A DNA stretch of 64,000 bases, from contig JADJEF010000020.1 in NCBI GenBank assembly GCA_016702335.1, forward strand, positions 1,240,001 to 1,304,000, in the 5' to 3' direction. The notes under the pieces were generated by a model. The model searched no databases. It saw only the letters and a list, made by a program, of their open reading frames with translations, and was not told the DNA's origin. Below, piece by piece: positions 17,913 to 25,745 of the stretch (positions within the stretch are counted from its first letter, which is position 1; each line of letters starts with the position of its first letter). A program made the translations under genes and the position numbers. Origin of the DNA: Rhodocyclaceae bacterium. Its GTDB lineage: Bacteria > Pseudomonadota > Gammaproteobacteria > Burkholderiales > Rhodocyclaceae.

Positions 17913-18928
17913 GTCGGCGGCTGGCGCAACTGGGGCAGCAGGCGAGACACGGCAGCGATGGTCTGGGCCACGCTGGGTGGGGCACCGGCCTCGCCCAGAT
18001 TGAGCGCGCCATTGGGGCAGCGGACATCGGGCATGACGCCGGTCAGCGCCGGAACCGAGGCGCAGTAGAGCGCCACCGTCGGTCGCCCCAGCGCCGCCGC
18101 GAGATGCACCAGGCCGGTATCGACACCTATTACGCAGGCCGCCGGCTGCATGGCGGCGGCGAGTTGGGTAATGGAGGAAGGCGGTGCGACCGTGGCGCCG
18201 GGGATTTGCCCGGCGATGCGCTCGGCACGCTCGCGTTCCCTGGCGCTGCCGGCGGGGAGTTGGGCCGCGAACCCCTGCTGCTGCAGCCAGTCACCCAATG
18301 CCACCCAGTGTGCTTCCGGCCAGAGCTTGTCATCGCGCGAGGTGGCGGTGAGCAGGGTGACGATGGGCACGGGTACCCCCTCAGTTACGCCGCTCTTTCC
18401 GCAAGTCGGCGCTGGTGATACGGCGATTTCTGCCTGCGCCAGCCCGTAATCTGCCGCACCCGTGAGCGTATAGCCCAGCGCCGCCGCCGCCAGCAGCCGG
18501 TTGCGGGTCACCGCATGCTCGGCGCGTGCCACCGGGTGACGCACATCGTAGAAGCGTGCCGCCAAGGGCTCGCGCGCACTGGCGCTGTCCATGCCGTGTT
18601 TGACCCCCCGTGCCTTGCGCGCCAGCCAAGCGCTCTTGATCAGCCCCTGGGTATCAATGACTGCGTCGTAGTGCACACCGCGCACCAACTCGCGCATGGC
18701 CTTGATCTCCTGCCAGGTGGCCTGCTTGAGCAAGGCCTTGCGCCAGCGCCGGATCGCCACCGGAATGACCCGCTGCACGGCGGGATGCAGGCGCGGCACA
18801 TCGGCGAAATTTTCCTCCACCACCCAGTCGATCTGTGCCTCGGGCAGGTGCCGGGCGATGTCGCTGGCTACCGGCAGATTGTGGATGATGTCGCCCAGCG
18901 ACGAGGTCTTGATCAGGAGGATGCGCAT
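17909..18928 (-). CDS. waaC: Lipopolysaccharide heptosyltransferase I
   Basis: 339 residues from the ATG at 18928 (MRILLIKTSSLGD), the standard GT9 start; an upstream in-frame ATG at 18955 would add nine residues. It adds the first L-glycero-D-manno-heptose to Kdo. Conserved blocks: SLGDIIHNLPV, VDWVVEE-like IDWVVEENF, TATSRDDKLWPE and GVDTGLVHLAAAL. Residues 168-177 (IAVSPAPTCG) come from a dispersed-element copy in the same sense as the gene, in the linker between the two Rossmann domains; the adjoining KSGVTEGVPVP also looks extra. Overlaps waaA by four bases, giving a waaC-waaA operon. Confidence 0.93.
   Translation of the reverse strand: MRILLIKTSSLGDIIHNLPVASDIARHLPEAQIDWVVEENFADVPRLHPAVQRVIPVAIRRWRKALLKQATWQEIKAMRELVRGVHYDAVIDTQGLIKSAWLARKARGVKHGMDSASAREPLAARFYDVRHPVARAEHAVTRNRLLAAAALGYTLTGAADYGLAQAEIAVSPAPTCGKSGVTEGVPVPIVTLLTATSRDDKLWPEAHWVALGDWLQQQGFAAQLPAGSARERERAERIAGQIPGATVAPPSSITQLAAAMQPAACVIGVDTGLVHLAAALGRPTVALYCASVPALTGVMPDVRCPNGALNLGEAGAPPSVAQTIAAVSRLLPQLRQPPT
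18398..18427 (-). repeat. 30-bp dispersed element, copy E (inside waaC)
   Basis: On the minus strand it begins ATCGCCGTATCA and carries CCAGCGCCGACTTG and CGGA. It is one of only two copies on this strand, and reads in the sense of waaC as IAVSPAPTCG. Confidence 0.9.
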
Positions 18929-19010
18929 GGGGGAAATTCTACGCACGCTCGGCACGCACGGTCGACAGTTTGTGCGCGGGCGGCTTTCAACTATGGTTTA
19001 GCATGCAGCC

Positions 19011-19841
19011 ATGAGTGAAGATTTTGTCGCGCCAGAGTGGGATGAGCGGCTTGCTGCCAATGGGCTGGGCAGTTTTGACGCACTGTGGGCGCTCGACGCG
19101 GGCTGGTTCGAGCCGCCGAACAAGCGTCGTGGCGGCTGGAGCGGGGTCTCGCGCTATGAGCTGAGCCTGGCCGATGGCAGCACGGAAGGCGTTTTCATCA
19201 AGCGTCAGGAAAATCATCAGACCCGCTCCTGGCGGCATCCCTTGCGTGGCATCCCGACTTTTGAGCGTGAGCTGCGTTTGATCAGGCTGTATCAGGAGGC
19301 CGGGATACCGACGCTGGAGCCGTTGTTCTATGGCGCGCGGCAGGTGGATGGCAATGCTCGGGCCATCTTGGTGACGCGGGAGCTGGCGGGGTTCCGGCCG
19401 ATGGGTGATCTGGTGCCGGAGTGGCTGGAACACGGCGCGCCGCCCCGGCGGGAGCGTTACGCCTATCTGGCCGCTGTGGCCGCTGTGTTGGCGCGCATTC
19501 ACGCCGCCGGTATCGTGCATAACTGCTTTTTCCCCAAGCATGTGTTTGTCCGCCATGCATCCGACGGACAGGTCGAGGTGCGCATTATCGATCTCGAAAA
19601 ATCACGCCGGCGGCCGCAGGCGCTGTGTCGCGCCCGGGATCTGTTTGCGTTGATCCGCCATGCGCAATGGTGGCAGGTTCGTGATCGGCTGTTTTTCCTG
19701 CGCGCCTATCTCGGCGAACGCCATTTGTCGGCGGACGGGAAGCGTTTGTGGCGCGAACTGCACGAGCGTGGGCGCAAGAAGGACCGCTTCGGCAAGCCGG
19801 AGAAAATGTTGCGGGTTTCAATTCAGGGGCCAGCGGCATGA
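19011..19841 (+). CDS. InaA/WaaP-family lipopolysaccharide kinase
   Basis: 276 residues. It has a small kinase fold: the lysine in GVFIKRQENHQT, a helix after it, LVTRELAGF as hinge, the catalytic-loop region IHAAGIVHNCFFPKHVFV, and the metal aspartate in IIDLEKSRRR. The HNCFFPKH loop replaces the usual HRDLYxxH of WaaP, so activity or substrate may differ. It is the first of five overlapping + strand LPS genes and divergent from waaC with an 82-base gap that must hold both promoters. A kinase acting on inner-core sugars (Kdo or heptose) is the best guess. Confidence 0.8.
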   Translation: MSEDFVAPEWDERLAANGLGSFDALWALDAGWFEPPNKRRGGWSGVSRYELSLADGSTEGVFIKRQENHQTRSWRHPLRGIPTFERELRLIRLYQEAGIPTLEPLFYGARQVDGNARAILVTRELAGFRPMGDLVPEWLEHGAPPRRERYAYLAAVAAVLARIHAAGIVHNCFFPKHVFVRHASDGQVEVRIIDLEKSRRRPQALCRARDLFALIRHAQWWQVRDRLFFLRAYLGERHLSADGKRLWRELHERGRKKDRFGKPEKMLRVSIQGPAA

Positions 19842-20959
19842 AGTTGGCATTCTCTTTGTTCAAGTACTTTCCGTTCGGCGGCCTGCAGCGTGACTTCATG
19901 CGCATTGCCCTGGAGTGCCAGCAGCGCGGCCACAGCATTCGCGTGTATGTGCTGAGCTGGCAGGGCGATGTACCGCCGGGCTTTGACGTCATCACGGTGC
20001 CGGTGCGCGCGCTGGCCAATCATGTGCGCGACGAGAAGTTTGTTGCCTGGGTGGGCCGGCACCTGCGCGCGCATCCCGCCGATCAGCTCATCGGCTTCAA
20101 CAAGGTGCCCGGGCTGGATGTGTATTACGCCGCCGATGCCTGTTACGAAGACAAGGCGCGCAACTTGCGCAAATCGATTTATCGCTGGTCGCCGCGCTAC
20201 CGGCACTTCGCGCGTTTCGAGCAGGCCGTCTTCGGGGTGCAGAGCGCCACGCGAGTATTGATGATTGCCGAGAAGCAGATACCGGTGTTCCAGCAGTATT
20301 ACGGTACGCCGCGTGAGCGCATGTATTTGCTGCCGCCGGGCATCGCCCGTGACCGGCGTGCGCCGCCCAACGCGGCCGAGGTGCGCGCTGGCCTGCGCGC
20401 CGAGTTCGCGCTCGCCGACAGTGAGCTGCTACTGGTGCAGATCGGTTCGGGCTTCAAGACCAAGGGGCTGGACCGTACCCTGAGCGCCATGGCGGCGCTG
20501 CCCGAGGCCGTGCTGCGGCACACGCACCTGATTGTCATGGGGCAGGACGATGCGGCACCGTTTGTGCGCCAGGCGGCGGCGCTGGGCCTGAGTGAGCGGG
20601 TACGCATTCTCGCCGGGCGCAGCGATGTGCCGCGCTTTTTGCTGGGCGCCGATCTGCTGATGCATCCGGCCTACAACGAAAACACCGGCACGGTGCTGCT
20701 TGAGGCCATGGTCGCCGGCTTGCCGGTGATTACCACCGCCGCGTGCGGCTATGCCCATTACGTCACCGATGCGGGCGCAGGCAAGGTGATCGCTGATCCG
20801 TTTGCTCAGGAAACACTGAATGCTGTGCTCGTGGAGTTACTCACAGCCCCTGAGCAGCGCGCGTGCTGCAAACAGGCCGGGCTGGCTTTTGCCGACAGCG
20901 CCGACATTTACAGCATGCCCGAGCGCGCGGCCGACGTCATTCTGAGGAACGCGGCCTGA
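19838..20959 (+). CDS. waaG: LPS core alpha-glycosyltransferase I (WaaG)
   Basis: 373 residues from the ATG at 19838; the start MKLAFSLFKYFPFGGLQRDF is diagnostic of WaaG/RfaG, a GT4 enzyme that adds the first hexose of the outer core to heptose II at the inner face of the inner membrane. The second Rossmann domain has IGSGFKTKGLDRTL and the nucleotide-sugar motif HPAYNENTGTVLLEAM with the E-x7-E pattern. It overlaps the preceding gene by four bases and waaP by one (TGATG). Confidence 0.95.
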   Translation: MKLAFSLFKYFPFGGLQRDFMRIALECQQRGHSIRVYVLSWQGDVPPGFDVITVPVRALANHVRDEKFVAWVGRHLRAHPADQLIGFNKVPGLDVYYAADACYEDKARNLRKSIYRWSPRYRHFARFEQAVFGVQSATRVLMIAEKQIPVFQQYYGTPRERMYLLPPGIARDRRAPPNAAEVRAGLRAEFALADSELLLVQIGSGFKTKGLDRTLSAMAALPEAVLRHTHLIVMGQDDAAPFVRQAAALGLSERVRILAGRSDVPRFLLGADLLMHPAYNENTGTVLLEAMVAGLPVITTAACGYAHYVTDAGAGKVIADPFAQETLNAVLVELLTAPEQRACCKQAGLAFADSADIYSMPERAADVILRNAA

Positions 20960-21774
20960 TGGCGATGGCGCCCCTGTTTCTCGCGCCGCCTTTGTCCGCG
21001 CTGTGGGCCGGCAAGGACGTCTTTGTTGAGGTCGAGGCCTTGCCAGGGGTGGAATATCGGGCGGTGGCCGGACGCCGCACCTTTCGCACCGAGATCGAAG
21101 GTCGGGGCTATTTCGTCAAGATTCACCGCGGCGTAGGTTGGCTCGAGATCTTCAAGAACCTGCTCAGCCTGCGCCTGCCGGTGCTGGGTGCACGCAACGA
21201 ATATGAGGCGATACGGCAACTGGAAGCCTTGGGCGTAGCGACCATGCACGCGGTAGGTTTTGGCGAGCGTGGTAGCGACCCGGCACGTCGCCATTCCTTT
21301 CTGATTACCGAAGAGCTGGCACCGACGCAGAGCCTCGATCTGGCCTGGCCGACACTCGCGCCAGCCGCACGGCGCGCGCTGACGGCGCGCGTGGCACAGA
21401 TGACGCGGCGCATGCACTCCGCCGGCCTCAATCATCGCGATCTGTATCTGTGCCACTTTCTGCTGCACACTGATGCGCCACCGGCGCAGGCCCGTCTGTC
21501 GCTCATTGACCTGCACCGGGCGCAAAGCCGCGAGCGGGTGCCGCGACGATGGCGCGACAAGGATCTGGCGGCACTGTATTACTCGGCACGCGCCGCCGGA
21601 GTCAGCCGGCACGACAGTCTGCGCTTCCTGCGCGGCTACTTTGGCCTGCCGCTGCGCGCCATTTTTGCGAGTGAGACGCGCCTGCTGCGCTTTCTGGTGC
21701 GCGAGGCGACGCGGCTCGATCAACGCTATACGCGCAAGTATTTCAATCAGATCAGTACGGGAGCAAGCACGTGA
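20959..21774 (+). CDS. waaP: LPS core heptose kinase WaaP
   Basis: 271 residues. WaaP phosphorylates heptose I of the inner core, needed for outer-membrane stability. It shows the ATP-binding region YFVKIHRGVGWLEIFKNL, the conserved LPVLGARNEYEAI, and the catalytic loop LNHRDLYLCHFLL followed by the metal-binding LIDLHRAQ. These match the WaaP family closely. The ATG overlaps the waaG stop, and the end overlaps the next kinase by four bases. Confidence 0.94.
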   Translation: MAMAPLFLAPPLSALWAGKDVFVEVEALPGVEYRAVAGRRTFRTEIEGRGYFVKIHRGVGWLEIFKNLLSLRLPVLGARNEYEAIRQLEALGVATMHAVGFGERGSDPARRHSFLITEELAPTQSLDLAWPTLAPAARRALTARVAQMTRRMHSAGLNHRDLYLCHFLLHTDAPPAQARLSLIDLHRAQSRERVPRRWRDKDLAALYYSARAAGVSRHDSLRFLRGYFGLPLRAIFASETRLLRFLVREATRLDQRYTRKYFNQISTGAST

Positions 21775-22520
21775 TCCACTGGCAGACCGACTCGGCAGCG
21801 CTGGGGCCACAGGCACAATCGGCCTTCGCATCGCTCGACAGCACCTTTGCCCTGGAGGGGGAAGTGCTGGCCAATTCGCGCGTCTCGCGCGTGATTCGGG
21901 TGCAGCTCGACGGCCGGCACTATTACGTCAAGCGCTACCTGGGCGCGATCAAGAACGCCTGGCGCGAGCGTCTGGGCACCACGCGCATTGAAGGTGAGTG
22001 GGAAAACCTGCGCCGCTTTGCCCAGTGGGGCATTCCTACCCCGCAGATCGTGGCCAGCGGCTTCGAACGCCGGCACCGGCGTTTCCTGCGCGGAGCCATG
22101 ATCACTGCCGGGATTGCCCATACGCAGGATCTGGCCACGTTGGCATTGGCCGATGACGCGCGTCTGCACGACGCTCATTGGGTGCGCACCGTCGCAGGGC
22201 AAGTGGCCCGCGACACCCGCATCATGCACAGCCATGGCTTCGCGCACAACGATCTGAAGTGGCGCAATATTCTGGTCAACGACACCCAGCCGCCGCAGAC
22301 CTTCTGGATCGACTGCCCGACCGGTACCTTCTGGTGGGGCCCCTTCTTGCGCTACCGCATCATCAAGGATCTGGCCTGTCTGGACAAGTTGGCGTGCAAG
22401 CATTTGCGCCGCAGCCAGCGCTTGCGCTTCTATTTGGACTATGCCGGTCGCACGCGCCTGAGTGATTCCGACAAGCGGCGCGTGCGCCGGATCGTGGGCT
22501 TTTTCGAGGGCCGCGAGTGA
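21771..22520 (+). CDS. LPS core kinase of the WaaP/KdkA superfamily
   Basis: 249 residues from a GTG at 21771 that overlaps the waaP stop. Kinase marks: YYVKRYLGAIKNAWRE (ATP-binding lysine), the helix ENLRRFAQWGIPTP, the catalytic loop HSHGFAHNDLKWRNIL with HND in place of HRD, and FWIDCPTG. The position directly after waaP corresponds to a second inner-core kinase (WapP type) in the Pseudomonas waaC-waaG-waaP arrangement. It likely phosphorylates a further heptose position; the exact acceptor is not readable from sequence. Confidence 0.82.
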   Translation: MIHWQTDSAALGPQAQSAFASLDSTFALEGEVLANSRVSRVIRVQLDGRHYYVKRYLGAIKNAWRERLGTTRIEGEWENLRRFAQWGIPTPQIVASGFERRHRRFLRGAMITAGIAHTQDLATLALADDARLHDAHWVRTVAGQVARDTRIMHSHGFAHNDLKWRNILVNDTQPPQTFWIDCPTGTFWWGPFLRYRIIKDLACLDKLACKHLRRSQRLRFYLDYAGRTRLSDSDKRRVRRIVGFFEGRE

Positions 22521-23893
22521 GTTTGCGGGTAACGGTCGCCGAACTGCGTGCCAGCGGTCGCGAGCCGCTGGCACCCGCGATGCTGGACCTGCCGTCCGGA
22601 GAGTTTCACTTGCAGGAGTGGCTGCGCGTGCTCCCGGGCAAGCGCCTGACCGGGCGCGGCCTGCGCGAGGGAAGACCCGCCTTGCTCAAGCTCTTCATCG
22701 CCGAACGTGGCAGCGAGCGCCACTGGCGACGCGAGTGCGAGGGCTTGGAGTTGCTGCGGGCGGCGACACTGCCAACACCAGCGCTGCTGGAGGCCGGTCA
22801 ACACCCCGAGAAGAGCTATTACCTGTTGACCGAGTTCCTCACCGGTGCCGCCAGCCCACCGATCGCCGTGTCGCCAGCGCCGACTTGGGTGTTTGCCCTG
22901 CTGGGCCGCCTGCATGCCGCCGGTCTGGTACAGGAAGATGCCCACTTCGACAATTTCTTGCGCCGTGGTGATGAAGTATTCCTGATCGACGGTGCAGCGC
23001 TGCGCCGCAGCCGGTCAGACGCTGACAAAGCGGACAATCTGGCGGTACTGCTGGCCCAGTTGCCGGCGCAGTTGTCTGAGGCCGTGCGTGATGAGTTGCT
23101 CGTCGCCTACCGCACCACCAGCCCGGGTGCGCTTGATGTTGCCGCCGTGTTGACCCGCTGCGAGGCAGTGCGCGAGCGTCGGCTGGCTGACTATCTAGAC
23201 AAGTGCTTGCGTGACTGCACCCTGTTTCAAGTTGAGCGCAGTTCCTCCCGTTTTACCGCTGTGGTGCGCACTGAAGCCGAGACTCTGGCACCGCTCCTGG
23301 CCGATCTGGATGGTGCAATGGCAATCGGGGTGCCGCTCAAGCAGGGCGGTACGGCCACCGTAGCGCAAGTCAGCGTGGCCGGGCGCACCTTGGTGATCAA
23401 GCGCTACAACATCAAGAACCGCACGCACGCCCTCTCCCGCTGTTGGCGGCCGAGCCGGGCCTGGCATTCCTGGCTGGCGGGGCACCGTCTGCGTTTTCTG
23501 GGGGTCGCCACGCCAGCACCCCTGGCCTTGGTGGAGGAGCGGCGTGGGCCGTTGCGCGGGCGCGCCTGGCTGATTACCGAGCATTGTCCGGGAACCCCTC
23601 TGCTTCAACGCTGGCAGGCCAATGCCATGCCTCCTGATGACGAGCTGGCGGCGCTTGATCGTTTGCTCGGGCAACTGAGCCGCTGGAAGTTGGCGCATGG
23701 CGATTTCAAGGCCAACAACCTGCTCTGGGCAGCGCCCGACATCGCCCTGATTGACCTCGATGCCATGCACCGGCATCAGCGCGCTGCAACTTTTCGCCGC
23801 GCGCATGCCCGTGATCTGACGCGGCTGCTGCGCAATTGGCCGGAACAAAGCCTGTTGCGCTTGGCGCTCCAGGCACGCTTCCAGGTACCGTGA
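22517..23893 (+). CDS. Tandem two-domain LPS kinase-like protein
   Basis: 458 residues from a GTG at 22517. Two kinase-like lobes are fused. The first (about 40-200) has ALLKLFIAE, RECEGLELL, YYLLTEFL and EDAHFDNFLRRG with FLIDGAA. The second (about 245-450) has LVIKRYNIKN, WLITEHCPG, KLAHGDFKANNLLW and LIDLDAMHRHQ. Both catalytic aspartates are present, so both halves may be active. Residues 116-125 (IAVSPAPTWV) come from a dispersed-element copy lying in the hinge between TEFLTG and the following helix of lobe one. Last gene of the + strand LPS operon; similar double kinases sit after waaP in pseudomonads. Confidence 0.8.
   Translation: MSLRVTVAELRASGREPLAPAMLDLPSGEFHLQEWLRVLPGKRLTGRGLREGRPALLKLFIAERGSERHWRRECEGLELLRAATLPTPALLEAGQHPEKSYYLLTEFLTGAASPPIAVSPAPTWVFALLGRLHAAGLVQEDAHFDNFLRRGDEVFLIDGAALRRSRSDADKADNLAVLLAQLPAQLSEAVRDELLVAYRTTSPGALDVAAVLTRCEAVRERRLADYLDKCLRDCTLFQVERSSSRFTAVVRTEAETLAPLLADLDGAMAIGVPLKQGGTATVAQVSVAGRTLVIKRYNIKNRTHALSRCWRPSRAWHSWLAGHRLRFLGVATPAPLALVEERRGPLRGRAWLITEHCPGTPLLQRWQANAMPPDDELAALDRLLGQLSRWKLAHGDFKANNLLWAAPDIALIDLDAMHRHQRAATFRRAHARDLTRLLRNWPEQSLLRLALQARFQVP
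22862..22891 (+). repeat. 30-bp dispersed element, copy F (inside tandem kinase gene)
   Basis: Begins ATCGCCGTGTCG, has the invariant CCAGCGCCGACTTG, then diverges (GGTG instead of CGGA). It reads sense as IAVSPAPTWV. The eroded 3' end suggests an older copy adapting to the protein. Confidence 0.85.
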
Positions 23894-23931
23894 TGGGTTG
23901 CTTCCCTCGCGGCTGAGCAGCGTCACCGTCT

Positions 23932-23961
23932 ATCGCCGTGTTGCCAGCGCCGACTTGCGGA
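23932..23961 (+). repeat. 30-bp dispersed element, copy G (intergenic)
   Basis: Perfect G12-subtype consensus (ATCGCCGTGTTG, CCAGCGCCGACTTG, CGGA) in the 85-base gap between the tandem kinase gene and the convergent carbamoyltransferase gene. No separate terminator hairpin is visible in this gap. Confidence 0.92.
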
Positions 23962-23978
23962 AAGAATACAAGCCGGCT

Positions 23979-25688
23979 TTAGTCCGCCCGGAATATGAGG
24001 CCGCGGTCACAGACCAGAAAATCGATGCGGTTGTCGGCCAGTGCTTGTAGCGCTTCGTGCGGGGTATTGATGATCGGCTCTTCATGCGCGTTGAAGCTGG
24101 TATTCACCAGGCAGGGCAATCCGCGCAGTTCTTTGAACCGGGTCAGGATGTCGTAGTAGAGCGGATTGTCATCGCGATAGACAATCTGCGGCCGTGCCGT
24201 GCCATCGACGTGAACCACGGCCTTGATTTCTTCTTGCCAGGCAGGGCGCACATTGGTGGTAATGGTCATGAAGCGGCAGGCATAACGATTTCGCTCGTCA
24301 ATCTCGAAAACGGCTTCGGCATCCACATCGCGCACATAGGGTGCGAAGGGCATGAACTCAGTGCGGTCCAAGCGCTTGTTGATGCTGTCGTTGGTTTCGC
24401 GCTTCTCTGGGCTGGCCACAATGGTGCGGGCGCCTAGTGCCCGCGGCCCCATTTCCATGGCGCCTTCGACGATGGCACCGACCAGACCATCGGTGACCAA
24501 GCGAGCGGTCGCGAGGGCGGGATCGCTTTCTGGCTGAAAGCGGAAGCGTTCGTCGGCAGCGTCAACCAGATCCGCTGAGGTGTAGGGAAAGCCGTAGTAC
24601 AAATGCTTGAACCGTTGCCGTTGCAGCCCACTTACGCCATGACGGCGGACCAGGCTTTCGACCGCGCAACCAACGGGCAGGCCTTCGTCGCCCATGGCTG
24701 GGAAAATGAAAATCTCTTCAATGCCCTCAAGCTCTGCGACGCGCTGGTTGATTCTGACATTAGCAAACAGTCCGCCACTCAGTGCAATGCGCGTACTCGG
24801 ATAACGCTTGCGCAAAGCCCGAATCCAGTCCAGTGTCACCTCTTCTGCAGCCACCTGAATGGATGCCGCCACATCTTCCCGCGACATGCCGGCAAAGGTG
24901 GCCTGCAGGAAGGACTTCAGAGCGGCTTCGTCCTTCAGCGTGCTGTCGATATGGCCGTTATCGCGCACCAGAAATTGCTGCTGGATAAGCGCGGCGGCCG
25001 TGGGCTTGCCAAAGGCAGCCAAGCCGGTGATCTTGCCTTCGTGACGCAAGGGGGTGAAGCCACAAATCTCGGTGGCATGGGCATAGGCGAGCGCGATGGA
25101 TGATGCCGGGTTCTGCGCCTCGGTCAGAAGAATTTCGTCTTCGCCAAGGTGCTGGACAAGTTGCCCGTCCTTGAGTTCATAGGCTGAGTAATACGCATGA
25201 TCGCCGCCGCCATCGTAGGAGAGGTACAAACCTTCGGCCCAGTCCGTGAACATGAGGCTGCCGAGGATGTGTGACTTGTGGTGATTGCAAAATTCGATGG
25301 CGGCATCCGCGCGCAAGCCGAGCTCCTTGCGCAGCGCCGGCAGATCGACAATGGACATTTCGTCGAGGGTCTTTAACCGGTACATCTCCCGGTAAAGATT
25401 GCGCAAGCGCTTGCCATCGCGCAGCCGGTCAATCATGTCCTTCGCAGGCCGTGACGTCCGCTTGTAGGCGCACAGCGGAATCTTGATCCGCGTCATGGCC
25501 AGCACATCGACATCACGGCGCGCTATGCCGCCAATGCGCAGTACTTCGTCGATCGAAGCAAGTGCGAAGACCCCGCCCTGATTTTTGATGCGACTCAGGC
25601 GTTCTTCCTTGCAAAAGGCGACCAGAGTTTGATCGCGAAAGAGGGCCGCTCCCGCGTCGTGGCCAGTGTGTATGCCAAGGATGTACAT
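23979..25688 (-). CDS. NodU/CmcH-family carbamoyltransferase
   Basis: 569 residues. These enzymes transfer the carbamoyl group of carbamoyl phosphate, through carbamoyl-AMP, to a sugar hydroxyl. Seen: the N-terminal ILGIHTGHDAGAAL, the metal-binding CNHHKSHILGS, the YDGGGDH block, IALSGGLFANVRINQR, and the YrdC-like C-terminal part with EGAMEMGPRALGARTI and FMPFAPYVRD. Being next to the LPS kinases and msbA it resembles WapO, which carbamoylates inner-core heptose in Pseudomonas; that substrate is inferred. It is the last gene of the long minus-strand LPS string, 57 bases after msbA. Confidence 0.9.
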   Translation of the reverse strand: MYILGIHTGHDAGAALFRDQTLVAFCKEERLSRIKNQGGVFALASIDEVLRIGGIARRDVDVLAMTRIKIPLCAYKRTSRPAKDMIDRLRDGKRLRNLYREMYRLKTLDEMSIVDLPALRKELGLRADAAIEFCNHHKSHILGSLMFTDWAEGLYLSYDGGGDHAYYSAYELKDGQLVQHLGEDEILLTEAQNPASSIALAYAHATEICGFTPLRHEGKITGLAAFGKPTAAALIQQQFLVRDNGHIDSTLKDEAALKSFLQATFAGMSREDVAASIQVAAEEVTLDWIRALRKRYPSTRIALSGGLFANVRINQRVAELEGIEEIFIFPAMGDEGLPVGCAVESLVRRHGVSGLQRQRFKHLYYGFPYTSADLVDAADERFRFQPESDPALATARLVTDGLVGAIVEGAMEMGPRALGARTIVASPEKRETNDSINKRLDRTEFMPFAPYVRDVDAEAVFEIDERNRYACRFMTITTNVRPAWQEEIKAVVHVDGTARPQIVYRDDNPLYYDILTRFKELRGLPCLVNTSFNAHEEPIINTPHEALQALADNRIDFLVCDRGLIFRAD

Positions 25689-25745
25689 ATGTCAGTTCCT
25701 GAAATGGATCGTTGGTTTCAGCGCTTTGCCAGCTTACTTGCCAGT

